A stretch of 41,560 bases of DNA, from assembly GCA_029268045.1 (NCBI GenBank), contig JAJUHF010000013.1:1-41560 (forward strand), read 5' to 3'. The notes beneath the pieces were generated by a model. The model had not been told where the DNA came from. It saw nothing but the letters and a program-made list of their open reading frames with translations, and made no database searches. Below are positions 18,322 to 26,686 of this stretch, one piece after another (the stretch's first letter is position 1; the number at the start of each line of letters is the position of its first letter). Source of the stretch: Anseongella ginsenosidimutans (GTDB taxonomy: Bacteria > Bacteroidota > Bacteroidia > Sphingobacteriales > Sphingobacteriaceae). The position numbers and the translations under genes were made by a program.

Positions 18322-19626
18322 TCAGGTATTGGTTTTTGCCCAGTTTAAACGGTCGGCGGGGGAGAATTGCCAGGGAGCCGCGTTGTGTTCGATGTGATTG
18401 AACATGGCGCTCCAGCCCTGGGGCGATTTGGATTCCTCCATAACCAGGCTTCTTCTGAGCTCCAAAATGATTTCCAGCGGATCAATCAAGACGGGGCAGG
18501 CTTCCACGCAGGCATTGCAGGTGGTGCAGGCCCATAGCTCTTCGGTGCTGATGTAATCAAACAGGCTTTTTCCGTCGTCGTAATCCGCTCCATGCCGGTT
18601 TTTGTTCCTGCCGACTTCTTCCAGCCGGTCCCGGGTATCCATCATGATCTTTCGGGGAGAGAGTAGTTTTCCGGTCAGGTTAGCCGGACAGACCGCCGTG
18701 CAGCGTCCGCATTCGGTACAGGCATAGGCGTTCATCAGATTAACCCAGGAAAGGTCCTGTACGTCGCGGGCGCCGAACCGTTCCGGCGGTGTTGCAGATT
18801 CGGGAGTAAATGAAGGATCCAGCATGGCCTTTACTTCTTGGGTCACTTCATTCATATTGGTGAACTTCCCCTTCGGTTCCAGTTTAGCATACCAGGTATT
18901 GGGGAAACTGAGAAATATGTGGAAATGCTTGGAATAAGGGATGTAGTTCAGGAAGATGAAAATGCCGGTTATGTGGAACCACCAGCAAAAGCGCTCGACT
19001 TGGATCAAACCTGCCTCGCTGCCGGGGAGAAGGAGCATCAGATGAGAGGAAACCGGGTAAGCGCCCGCCCGGATGTAGCCCTCGGTTCCCATCAGCTGAA
19101 GCACGTAGTCCGCCCCGTTCATGGTCAGGAAGGCGGCCATCAGCAGAATTTCCGCTACCAAAATGAAATTGGCGTCACTTTTCGGCCAGGCTGTCATTTC
19201 GATCCCCGAAAACCGCTTCAGCCGCAGGACATTCCTTCGTAGCAGAAAAACGAGGCAAGCCAGGATCACACCGACGGCAAGGTATTCAAACGAGGCGATC
19301 AGCACGGCGTACAGGCCGGGAGCAAGCGTTCCGAACAAGCGGTGGGTTCCCAATACCCCATCGAGCACAATTTCCAGCACTTCCAGGTTGATGATGACAA
19401 AGCCCACATAGATCAGGATGTGCATGATTCCCGCCACCGCCCGGCGCCGGACCATTTTGCTTTGTCCCAAGGCGACGCGCGCCATTGTTTTCCAGCGTGC
19501 CGCTTTCCGGTCGGAGCGGTTTACCGGCCGGCCAAGCCCGATGTTTTTCCTGATTTTACGGACGTTGCGGACAAACCATCCCGTCCCCAGGATTAGCAAC
19601 AGAATAAAAGCAAGCTGGCTTATCAT
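18322..19626 (-). CDS. Membrane-bound 4Fe-4S dicluster oxidoreductase subunit (HdrC/NarI-like)
   Basis: A 434-residue fusion of an N-terminal membrane domain with about five or six spans (first span at residues 4-18, others through about 230) and a C-terminal HdrC-like ferredoxin domain. The two [4Fe-4S] motifs are C303xxC306xxC309xxxC313 (CTECGRCTAVCP) and C367xxC370xxC373xxxC377 (CTTCNACVEACP). Histidines within the spans (for example in IMHILIYVGF and WFHITGIF) could ligate haem as in NarI. I prefer the ATG at 19626 (MISQLAFILLL) to the GTG at 19641 five codons earlier. The CCG-domain protein follows by 10 bases. It likely passes electrons between the quinone pool and the soluble CCG subunit. 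Confidence 0.88.
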   Translation of the reverse strand: MISQLAFILLLILGTGWFVRNVRKIRKNIGLGRPVNRSDRKAARWKTMARVALGQSKMVRRRAVAGIMHILIYVGFVIINLEVLEIVLDGVLGTHRLFGTLAPGLYAVLIASFEYLAVGVILACLVFLLRRNVLRLKRFSGIEMTAWPKSDANFILVAEILLMAAFLTMNGADYVLQLMGTEGYIRAGAYPVSSHLMLLLPGSEAGLIQVERFCWWFHITGIFIFLNYIPYSKHFHIFLSFPNTWYAKLEPKGKFTNMNEVTQEVKAMLDPSFTPESATPPERFGARDVQDLSWVNLMNAYACTECGRCTAVCPANLTGKLLSPRKIMMDTRDRLEEVGRNKNRHGADYDDGKSLFDYISTEELWACTTCNACVEACPVLIDPLEIILELRRSLVMEESKSPQGWSAMFNHIEHNAAPWQFSPADRLNWAKTNT

Positions 19627-19723
19627 ACGATTGGTTTTCACGACCCGGACGGTACCCGGATTTTGTCATGAAGGTAGTGGTTATATTTTCATTTTCAAAT
19701 TTTCAATTCTTCGAAATATCTTC

Positions 19724-19731
19724 TATATTTG
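19724..19731 (+). promoter_or_regulatory. -7 promoter box of the tRNA-Phe gene
   Basis: TATATTTG matches the consensus fully and ends 14 bases before the mature tRNA 5' end, so a short 5' leader would be removed by RNase P. The upstream DNA is strongly AT-rich, as expected of a strong promoter. Confidence 0.65.
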
Positions 19732-19745
19732 CAGCCCTGCAAAGG

Positions 19746-19821
19746 GGTACCATAGCTCAGTTGGTAGAGCAAAGGACTGAAAATCCTTGTGTCGCTGGTT
19801 CGATTCCAGCTGGTACCACCA
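19746..19821 (+). tRNA. tRNA-Phe (anticodon GAA), CCA encoded
   Basis: A complete 76-base cloverleaf. The acceptor stem GGTACCA pairs with TGGTACC, the D arm is GCTC/GAGC, the anticodon stem AAGGA/TCCTT encloses loop CTGAAAA with anticodon GAA at positions 34-36, and the T arm is GCTGG/CCAGC around TTCGATT. The discriminator is A, followed by an encoded CCA. It reads UUC and UUU codons. Confidence 0.98.
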
Positions 19822-19824
19822 CTT

Positions 19825-19864
19825 AAAAGCCGCATAGCTTAAAATAGCTGTAGCGGCTTTTTTG
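19825..19864 (+). terminator. Intrinsic terminator after tRNA-Phe
   Basis: AAAAGCCGC (19825-19833) pairs with GCGGCTTTT (19853-19861), with an inner AGCT/AGCT stem, and is followed by further T residues. It starts 3 bases after the CCA end. Confidence 0.85.
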
Positions 19865-19902
19865 TTGCCTCGCTTCATGCAAGGGTGGCGGAATGACATG
19901 TA

Positions 19903-20655
19903 CTAACTCAATAACCTCATCCGGTCCAGGAACAGGTCTCGCTTTTTGGGTGAAATGCTGATCTGCGAGTTGTTATTCATCAATATATACCCGCCTTCGG
20001 TTTTTACCAGGCTCTTTACCTCCCGCAGGTTGATGAGAAAGCTGTTGTGGACGCGGAGAAAATCGTAATCGGCCAGCATGTTTTCGTATTCTTTCAGGTT
20101 CTTGCTTACCAGCAGGGAAAGCCCGTTTTTCAGATAGAATTGGGTGTAGGAGCCGCTGGCTTCGCAATAAAGGATGTCGCGGATGCGGATGAATTCCATA
20201 CGCTCCTGGGTGGCCAGGCAGATCTTCCGGTCCCCTTCCGGCCGTGCGTTTATATTTTCCAGCAAGGCTTTCAGTTTTTCAGTTTGCAGCGCGGCGTCTT
20301 TTTGCTCGTTTGCTTTTTCCACCGCCTGTTGCAATTCCGGAATATCAATGGGTTTCAGGAGGTAATCGATGGAGCTGAATTTGATCGCCTTGATGGCATA
20401 GTGTTCGAAGGCGGTGGTAAATACGACATCGAAACGCAGGTCCTGGAGACTGTTCAGAACATCGAATCCCGTTCCGGTCTGAAGCTCAATATCAAGGAAT
20501 ACCAGATCGGGTTCGCTCTGCGGAATCAGGCTGCAGGCTTCGTCGACCGAACCCGCCATTCCAGCTACGCTTACCCCTTCGCAAAATTCCGACAGCAGGT
20601 TCTTCAGTGTTTCCCGGCTGTGTTTTTCATCTTCTACAATTACTGCCCGTATCAT
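19903..20655 (-). CDS. LytTR-family response regulator
   Basis: A 250-residue response regulator. The receiver domain covers about residues 1-120, with acidic residues E8-D9, the phosphoacceptor D55 (LVFLDIEL) and the conserved TTAFEHYAIKAIK switch region with K about 20 residues on (YLLKPID). The LytTR DNA-binding domain occupies roughly 145-248 (RIRDILYCEASGSYTQFYL, FLRVHNSFLINLREV). Such regulators activate or repress promoters with paired 9-bp repeats. It begins one base after the stop of the TPR kinase, so the three-gene signalling operon is read as a unit. No repeat-type LytTR operator was identified here. Confidence 0.95.
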   Translation of the reverse strand: MIRAVIVEDEKHSRETLKNLLSEFCEGVSVAGMAGSVDEACSLIPQSEPDLVFLDIELQTGTGFDVLNSLQDLRFDVVFTTAFEHYAIKAIKFSSIDYLLKPIDIPELQQAVEKANEQKDAALQTEKLKALLENINARPEGDRKICLATQERMEFIRIRDILYCEASGSYTQFYLKNGLSLLVSKNLKEYENMLADYDFLRVHNSFLINLREVKSLVKTEGGYILMNNNSQISISPKKRDLFLDRMRLLS

Positions 20656-20656
20656 T

Positions 20657-22645
20657 TTATAGTTCCTGTTTTGGGATGTTGATTTCTACTTGGGTGCCGG
20701 CTGGCAGACCGGCAGGATCCCGGAGGTCGGTATAGCGGATTCCCGCCCGGCGATCGGTTTGGCCGGCAAGTGTTTCCAGGCGCTGCCTGCTCAGTGAAAT
20801 ACCTCTGGAGGGGTTTTTTCCGACCCGTTTCCGGTTGAGACGCGCGGACTCTTCGCGGCCGATACCGTTGTCTGTCAGGGTGACGGCAATGTGTTCTCCG
20901 CCGTCCCGGATATCTATAAGCAGCTTCCGGCAGCCATTGCGGGGCATCAGACCGTGCAGGATGGCGTTCTCCACAAAGGGCTGAATGACCATGGCGGGCA
21001 GTTCCAGCATGTCCGCATCCAGCCGATCGTCGAGGCTGATATGGTATTCAAAACTTTCGTCAAAGCGCAAGGCCTCCAATTCCAGGTACACCCGAAGGAA
21101 TTCAATTTCATCCTTCAGCGTCATGGTGGCGCTGACCGAGGTTTCTAGCACCTGTCTCAGCATGGAGGAAAAAAGCGATAGATAATGAAGGGAGGCCTTT
21201 TTGTCGTTGGAGGTAATGAAATGCTGAATGGCATTGAGGGCGTTAAAAATAAAATGCGGATTCATCTGCGCGCGAAGCATCCGTTTTTCAAGCTGCCGGT
21301 TGATTTCCTCGATTTCCGTCTTTTGCCGGATAATCAATCGGTTTTTGGCGTCCAAATGTTCTGCATACTTCCGTCGTTGCCGGGATTTCTGATAAAAAAG
21401 CAGTCCGGTCAGCAGCAGACAGAAGCATGTGGTTCCCAGGAGCCATTTCCAGCGGTTGCCGGCGGTTATCTGCGCTTTCAATGCGTTTTCCTTTTCATGG
21501 ACCTCCATGATCACCTGCTGGCTTTTATAGGTCCGGGTCTTTTCTTCATTGAACAGGCTGTCCTGCAAACTGCTGAACTGTTTGTAATGCGCAAGGGCTT
21601 GCAACGGATCGCCTGCTTTTTCGTACACGTAGGAAAGAAGGTGTTGGGCATCGGAACGCTTTTTCAGGCTTCCGATGGAGTCGGCCAGCTGCCGGGCTTC
21701 CCACGCAAGGGCAATGCTTTCGCGGAACGAACCCTGATCGGCCGTTGTCCGGGCGAGGCTGTAAAGAATGGAAATCTTTTGCTGCGGAAGATTGAAATCA
21801 TCAACCTGTTTCAGGGAATGACGAAGTAGTTCACGAGCTTTGGCCAATTCGCCCTTTTTGTAATACAGCCATCCCATGTTGGACTGGGTATTCAGGAGCG
21901 AATGGCCAATTTGGTGTTTCTTGTAATAATCCAGGGCGATCCGGTAGTTTTCAATAGCCAGGTCGTATTCGCCGCCGCGGGTATGGATATTGGCAATGTT
22001 TGAATGCAGGTCGGCGATGTTCTTTCCGTAATCATGCGATCCGGAATGGTTCTCCCGGTACCAGGAAAGCGCGCGATGTAAATACTCCAGCGCTTTGTCC
22101 GGTTCCTTCATCATGTCGAAAAGGACGCCCAGGTTGCTGTTGTTTGACGCGATTCCCTCGGCGTCACGAAGCCTCTCACAGATCCGCAGGCTTTCGGTGT
22201 AGTTTTCCAGACTGCGGGGATAGTCTCCCAGGCGTTTGTAAACAATTCCCAGCATGCCGTAGCTGACGCCCGCGTCCCGTAGGAGTCCTTGTTGGATTGC
22301 CAGCTCCAGCGCCTGATTGAAATAATCGATGGCCGCGGAATACTTGTCCTGCATTCCGGCGGTGATTCCGGCGCCGTTGAGGGACCTGACCAGGCGGGGG
22401 GTGTCTTTCAGCGACCTGCTTAGGGAAATGGCTTCTGAAAAATAAGACTCGGATTTACTGAAATCCTGGGTCCTGGTTTTTCTGGCCAGTGTTATCAGGG
22501 TTTCCAGGTAAAGGGTATCTTTTTTGGAATGAGACTTTAACTCCTGGACAAGACTGTCCGGTCCGGGTTGCGATTGCCCGGCCCCCGCGGTGGCCAGGGT
22601 GAGCAGCAGGAGGCATCCATTCAGACCTGGGAAGCGGAATCTCAT
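20657..22645 (-). CDS. TPR-containing LytS-type sensor histidine kinase
   Basis: A 662-residue kinase. After a signal peptide (about residues 1-24) come TPR repeats spanning about 40-370, presumed periplasmic, a predicted coiled coil, one membrane span near 395-415 (WKWLLGTTCFCLLLTGLLFY), a second coiled coil and a His_kinase domain. The phospho-acceptor is H464 in the QMNPHFIFNALNAIQHF motif. The ATPase domain has an intact N box (PFVENAILHGL), a G1 box (DNGIGRE) and a G2-like region (RGISLSRQRLE). It starts one base before the stop of the upstream GAF kinase gene would allow a gap (stop 22647, start 22645) and is followed at once by the LytTR regulator, its likely target. Confidence 0.93.
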   Translation of the reverse strand: MRFRFPGLNGCLLLLTLATAGAGQSQPGPDSLVQELKSHSKKDTLYLETLITLARKTRTQDFSKSESYFSEAISLSRSLKDTPRLVRSLNGAGITAGMQDKYSAAIDYFNQALELAIQQGLLRDAGVSYGMLGIVYKRLGDYPRSLENYTESLRICERLRDAEGIASNNSNLGVLFDMMKEPDKALEYLHRALSWYRENHSGSHDYGKNIADLHSNIANIHTRGGEYDLAIENYRIALDYYKKHQIGHSLLNTQSNMGWLYYKKGELAKARELLRHSLKQVDDFNLPQQKISILYSLARTTADQGSFRESIALAWEARQLADSIGSLKKRSDAQHLLSYVYEKAGDPLQALAHYKQFSSLQDSLFNEEKTRTYKSQQVIMEVHEKENALKAQITAGNRWKWLLGTTCFCLLLTGLLFYQKSRQRRKYAEHLDAKNRLIIRQKTEIEEINRQLEKRMLRAQMNPHFIFNALNAIQHFITSNDKKASLHYLSLFSSMLRQVLETSVSATMTLKDEIEFLRVYLELEALRFDESFEYHISLDDRLDADMLELPAMVIQPFVENAILHGLMPRNGCRKLLIDIRDGGEHIAVTLTDNGIGREESARLNRKRVGKNPSRGISLSRQRLETLAGQTDRRAGIRYTDLRDPAGLPAGTQVEINIPKQEL

Positions 22646-22646
22646 A

Positions 22647-23825
22647 TCAGTCGGTTATAGGTAAGCAGATCCGAACGATTTCGACGAAAATACCGGTCCG
22701 GGCAAGGTGTCTTCGGTACTTTTGCCGTTCAATGCCGGATCCTTTTAGCCTATTCAGCAGACTCACCTGCTCTTCCCAGGAAGCAAGGTCTTTCCGGTAA
22801 TTAACAGACCGGTTCCGTGCCTTCCGCGCAGCTGCTGTGTAAATGGCCGTGACATTTAGTTTTTCCTCTTCGATCCGGATTTTGATATTCACCTTCCCAT
22901 GGCCCTCGTTGTCGAAAATGGAATTTTCGAGCACATGCTCGGTAAAGGATCCGAGGATCATATTGGGTATTTTCAGGGCAGCCCCATAATCACTAACCGT
23001 GGTCCGGAACAGGTAGGTGAATTTTCCGGAGTAGCGCATTTCCTGCAGGTCCAGATAGTATCGCATCAAATCCAGTTCCTCACCGATAGGCACGGTGTCT
23101 TGCTCGAAATTATTGAGGTAATACCTGATCAGCCGGCTGAGTGTGGTGAGATAGCCCAAGGCCGATTTCCGCTCTCCGGTGGTAATGAAAAATTGAATGG
23201 AATTGATGGCGTTAAAGAGGAAGTGCGGATTCATCTGGGTTCTGAGCGCGCGCACTTTGAGAGCCAGCAGTTCCTGCTGGATATTCAGCAGGTGACGCTC
23301 TTTTTCCCGGGCGGCCCGTTCCGCGCGGACCTTGCTGATTTTTACCGCGTAGATCGACGCGATTGCCTCCAGGATCTTCAGGTGCTGCCGGGTGAAGAAG
23401 TTTTTCTCGGAGTGCTCGCAATCAATTACTCCGAATACTTTTCCGTCAACGATTACCGGTACGGTTATTTCAGAAAACCGCCGTTTGTCGTCTACGATAT
23501 ACCGCTTATCCAAAGAGGTGTCGTGGATCAATTCGGACCGGCCGTATTTGGCAGCCGAGCCCGTGATCCCCTTTCCGATGGGGATGAATATGGGATCGGA
23601 GATTTCGAACTCCTTTGGGTTTTTCGGACCGTAAGCCGCTTTCTGAACAAGCAGATCATTGGATTCATCTACGAAATAGATTACACAGTCTTCAAATCCA
23701 AGCTTTGAAATACAGTTCTTGGCAAGATCCCAGGCAATTTCATCTTCGGTATGCTGACCGAGTATGGAATTGGCGAAATAGATCAGGATGTCCTCGAATT
23801 CGCTATTGGTATAGGTTCTTGCCAT
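22647..23825 (-). CDS. GAF-domain LytS-type kinase with degenerate ATPase domain
   Basis: A 392-residue cytoplasmic protein with no membrane span. A GAF domain covers about residues 20-170 (VPVIVDGKVFGVIDCEHSEK), followed by a coiled coil and a His_kinase dimerisation domain with H201 in QMNPHFLFNAINSIQFF. The ATPase part is poor: the N-box position reads EHVLENSIFDNEGHG, and where DNGxG should follow I see VTAIYTAAARKARN. The G2 glycine motif is also absent, although the end still has the usual IVRICLPI strand. It may keep the phosphoacceptor without binding ATP, being phosphorylated by, or regulating, the TPR kinase next door. It heads the operon, with only one base between genes. Confidence 0.85.
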   Translation of the reverse strand: MARTYTNSEFEDILIYFANSILGQHTEDEIAWDLAKNCISKLGFEDCVIYFVDESNDLLVQKAAYGPKNPKEFEISDPIFIPIGKGITGSAAKYGRSELIHDTSLDKRYIVDDKRRFSEITVPVIVDGKVFGVIDCEHSEKNFFTRQHLKILEAIASIYAVKISKVRAERAAREKERHLLNIQQELLALKVRALRTQMNPHFLFNAINSIQFFITTGERKSALGYLTTLSRLIRYYLNNFEQDTVPIGEELDLMRYYLDLQEMRYSGKFTYLFRTTVSDYGAALKIPNMILGSFTEHVLENSIFDNEGHGKVNIKIRIEEEKLNVTAIYTAAARKARNRSVNYRKDLASWEEQVSLLNRLKGSGIERQKYRRHLARTGIFVEIVRICLPITD

Positions 23826-23864
23826 CGTCTTGTTGAAAGTACAGATTTATCTTGTAAAAACGAA

Positions 23865-23924
23865 GTTCGGAACCCGGGGCAGGCTGGAAGACCGGGGCGT
23901 CCTGCCCCTAAAGGATTCCGGAAC
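23865..23924. other. Long GC-rich intergenic hairpin
   Basis: GGGGCAGG (23876-23883) pairs perfectly with CCTGCCCC (23901-23908). Flanking GTTCGGAA and TTCCGGAAC extend the stem with bulges to about 60 bases. It fills most of the gap between the stop of the large lipoprotein gene and the start of the GAF kinase, both minus strand. There is no strong T-run on either side, so it is not a typical intrinsic terminator; it may be a transcript-end stabiliser or a dispersed repeat unit. Confidence 0.5.
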
Positions 23925-23926
23925 AA

Positions 23927-25438
23927 TCAGGGCTGAGGGAATTGGTGCATTACGGATACCGCATACTGGCCGCCTTCCTTCAGGGTTTTCCCCGTGCGGC
24001 CGGTGAACGCCGAAAGGTAATCCCCGTATCCATCCAGATGATCGTAGTCCTGGAGGGTCAGATTAACCCCTGCCTCTGCAAATACCAGGTTGGCGTTGCT
24101 GAATTTTGCAAAGGCTTGGGTGAGTTGCGGGGGGATTGCGGGGAACCGGATGTCTCCCCTGGGTGAATAGCATCTCCAGCTAAAATTGAATCCGTTGTTG
24201 GTAAGGTAATAATTGGAGAAAACCATATCGAACGGGTCCTTCCCCGAAATAACAATGTCAATTTCACTTAATTTCTGGCTGCTGAGCTGGGCGCCGAGTT
24301 CTTGCATCAAGGGCTTGGTGATCGGATCGGAATACGATTCCATGGAATGAATTCTGCCGTCTTTGTCAAACGAGATCACACTGGAAAAATGATCAAATGC
24401 CGGCGATTTATGGGGAAGGTGATAGAGTACATGGTACGATGGCATAACTTGCCCGTGATGACTGAAAACTTTTACCGAGGGTGCATCCGGTCCGGGTCCT
24501 GTATGGCCAAAAACATTGAAGGTGACTCCATTCAGTTTATGGTTGATGGTTAATTCGTGCATTTCCATTTCAAAACCCGTGGTTGATAGGGAGGTTTCCA
24601 TTCCCCCTTCAGTCAGATTTTCAATGACTTTATATAAGCCCTTTTTGTCATTCCGCAGGTATAGATAGGCCAGGTTGAGGTTTTCGTATATACCGGTGTT
24701 GTATGCGAAAAGGTTGCTCAGCGATTTTCCGGTGTAGTTCTCGTAGGTGTAATAATTGTGTTCGGGAATGTCTTTGAACTTCATCTGGGCGGTCCCGATC
24801 TTCTGTCCCCGTTTGTCGTCGTCCAGGGGTGCGAATTCGCCCGGGGTAATATCGGAGATTGTAATGATACTGCCCGTTCCGGGGTTGGCGTATGCGAAAT
24901 GAAGCTCAAACTTTCCGTCGTCGAATTCCTCGGGTCTCCGCACCGTCTTTTTGTAGGGGAGCGATTCGATCTGTTCGAAAAAGAGCAGTTCTCCTTTTTT
25001 TCCGGTGATGAAGGTAAAATACTTGAAATTCGGACTCATGGTAAGGAATTTTTCGTGCAGGTCGTAATCGATCAGGGTATTGATGACCTCCACCTTTTTC
25101 TCGGGAGTGCTGGTTTCTTCCATGTCGTCGGTAACGACCGCTTTCAGTGTGACTTCCCCATCCTCGAAATCACGAGTGTCCCACAGAAATTCATAGGGTG
25201 CATTGGTCACATGGCCCACCGGTTTGTTGTTGGCGAACAACTCCACCGATTGGATTTTTCCGTTCGGATCGGAAGCGTCCACGACTATTTTAACCCTATT
25301 CCACAGTTTTCCCGCGCTGCTTTCCACTTTCAGTACCGCCTCCGGCGCCTGATTGACCGGCTGCATCTCTTTGCTCTTTTTGCAGGAAAAAAGCAAAGCC
25401 ATAAGAAATAGTGATGTTGCAATGTAATTCTTTTTCAT
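23927..25438 (-). CDS. Lipoprotein with an N-terminal Ig-like domain, function unknown
   Basis: A 503-residue predicted lipoprotein. The ATG at 25438 gives MKKNYIATSLFLMALLFSC with the lipid-attachment cysteine C19; longer in-frame starts to 25579 would destroy the signal peptide. Residues about 33-115 look like a bacterial Ig-like (Big_9-type) domain: VVDASDPNGKIQSVELFAN, then APYEFLWDTRDFEDGEVTLK. The remainder, about 380 residues, is not recognised and is rich in aromatic and beta-strand-like segments with no catalytic motif I can see. It is divergent from another lipoprotein gene 240 bases away. Surface attachment or sensing is possible, but nothing in the sequence shows it. Confidence 0.75.
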   Translation of the reverse strand: MKKNYIATSLFLMALLFSCKKSKEMQPVNQAPEAVLKVESSAGKLWNRVKIVVDASDPNGKIQSVELFANNKPVGHVTNAPYEFLWDTRDFEDGEVTLKAVVTDDMEETSTPEKKVEVINTLIDYDLHEKFLTMSPNFKYFTFITGKKGELLFFEQIESLPYKKTVRRPEEFDDGKFELHFAYANPGTGSIITISDITPGEFAPLDDDKRGQKIGTAQMKFKDIPEHNYYTYENYTGKSLSNLFAYNTGIYENLNLAYLYLRNDKKGLYKVIENLTEGGMETSLSTTGFEMEMHELTINHKLNGVTFNVFGHTGPGPDAPSVKVFSHHGQVMPSYHVLYHLPHKSPAFDHFSSVISFDKDGRIHSMESYSDPITKPLMQELGAQLSSQKLSEIDIVISGKDPFDMVFSNYYLTNNGFNFSWRCYSPRGDIRFPAIPPQLTQAFAKFSNANLVFAEAGVNLTLQDYDHLDGYGDYLSAFTGRTGKTLKEGGQYAVSVMHQFPQP

Positions 25439-25678
25439 GTCGATTGATTTTGTTCCGGTGTCAAATAGAATACATCCGTTTCGGATCTGCGCAGGAAAAT
25501 GGACCGTCCGCCGGCCTTCATTGACGGATGTCGGGTACGGATTGATAAGTGGAATGCAAAGCCGCGCTTTTTCCGTCAATCAGTACGCGCGTTTTATAAA
25601 CTGAAAACCTTCATTGAAACATTCGGTACCGGCTGCGCTTTCCGGACAGGCTATTTTCGGTCTATAATTTTAAAAATC
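25439..25678. promoter_or_regulatory. 240-base control region between two divergent lipoprotein genes
   Basis: No gene is visible here. On the minus strand TCTATTTG (25469-25462) resembles a -7 box for the large lipoprotein, with one mismatch. On the plus strand TATAATTT (25663-25670) is 8 bases before the smaller lipoprotein ATG and may be its -7 element. I saw no strong inverted repeats. Confidence 0.35.
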
Positions 25679-26599
25679 ATGAAAAAGCTATTTACACTTT
25701 GTATCTCCATCGCAATCCTGTTTTTGTCCTGCGAAAAAGAAGCGGGTTCCCCCACGGGCGAGGCGGACGACCCGATGAAGCGGGCGCTGGAAGAGATCGG
25801 CCGGAACCGGAAAGTTCTTGACCAGGCCTGGGCTGCCCTGGCTCAACGGCTGCCTGCCGACTCGATTGGAAAAATCCGGAAATCGGCCGACACCCGTGCC
25901 GAATTTATTGTTGAAATGAAGGGCCGGACCCAATCTCTTTTTAAAGACGCAATCAAAAGCAATGATCCCAATCAACGCTTGGACTACTACCTTAAATTGC
26001 CGGATATTGAACCGGATACAAATGCTGCGGCAATCTCGCGGCTATTTGTCCATGAACAGCCGCTGGGCGAGTATGTGGCCCGCTTGACGCGGAAGGTGAA
26101 GGAAAGTAAAAAGGACAGGTGGGTCCTGGTAAAAGCGTACCGCTTCCCCGACGGGACCACCTTGCCCATTCCGCAGGAACAGGCAACAGTCAATCGGGAA
26201 CAGCTGCTGGCGGCTATACGCATCGCTGAAATCGTAGCGGATCCTGCACTTAACGAGCAGGAACAGGAAACGGCGATAGAAGAATTGGTGAAGAAAGCCG
26301 GTCTTCCGCCGCTGACGATAATCTTACTGGTTCCCGCGGTGCAGAAATATACCGAGGAGCCATCGGCCGATCCGTTTATGAACTGGTTGAATACGGGAGT
26401 TAAGCCGGCCATTGGGGGCGGGATGAACCGCGACATCATCCGGCGGGTAGCTGCGGCCGCCCTCCTGGGCAATCTGGAACATCTTCTCAGCGGGGAATAC
26501 CGCAACGATAACCAGGTGTCCGCCTCGCTGCAACTGCTGGAGAACCGTTTCAATACCTCCCTTGTCTTTCTGTGGAATGAGGTATGGAATGAATTCTGA
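25679..26599 (+). CDS. Small lipoprotein of unknown function
   Basis: A 306-residue predicted lipoprotein. The ATG at 25679 yields MKKLFTLCISIAILFLSC with C18 as lipid-attachment residue; the frame stays open upstream to 25499, but that extension carries no signal peptide. The mature part is largely alpha-helical and charged, with two Glu/Arg-rich regions, a hydrophobic PLTIILLVPAVQKY stretch and a C-terminal helix ending in LVFLWNEVWNEF. I do not recognise the family. It is divergent from the Ig-like lipoprotein and followed by the MFS transporter on the same strand after 87 bases. Confidence 0.7.
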   Translation: MKKLFTLCISIAILFLSCEKEAGSPTGEADDPMKRALEEIGRNRKVLDQAWAALAQRLPADSIGKIRKSADTRAEFIVEMKGRTQSLFKDAIKSNDPNQRLDYYLKLPDIEPDTNAAAISRLFVHEQPLGEYVARLTRKVKESKKDRWVLVKAYRFPDGTTLPIPQEQATVNREQLLAAIRIAEIVADPALNEQEQETAIEELVKKAGLPPLTIILLVPAVQKYTEEPSADPFMNWLNTGVKPAIGGGMNRDIIRRVAAAALLGNLEHLLSGEYRNDNQVSASLQLLENRFNTSLVFLWNEVWNEF

Positions 26600-26686
26600 C
26601 CCCCGCCTGTAAAACAGCCTAAACCATTTTGAATATCCGCTGTTCCCTTGGTGTAATTCTTACACTTTGATCATCTGATAAGTTTT

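Noticed and set aside
19746-19864. tRNA-Phe as a mobile-element attachment site
   Set aside because: No integrase, no duplicated tRNA 3' end and no change in gene character were seen next to it.
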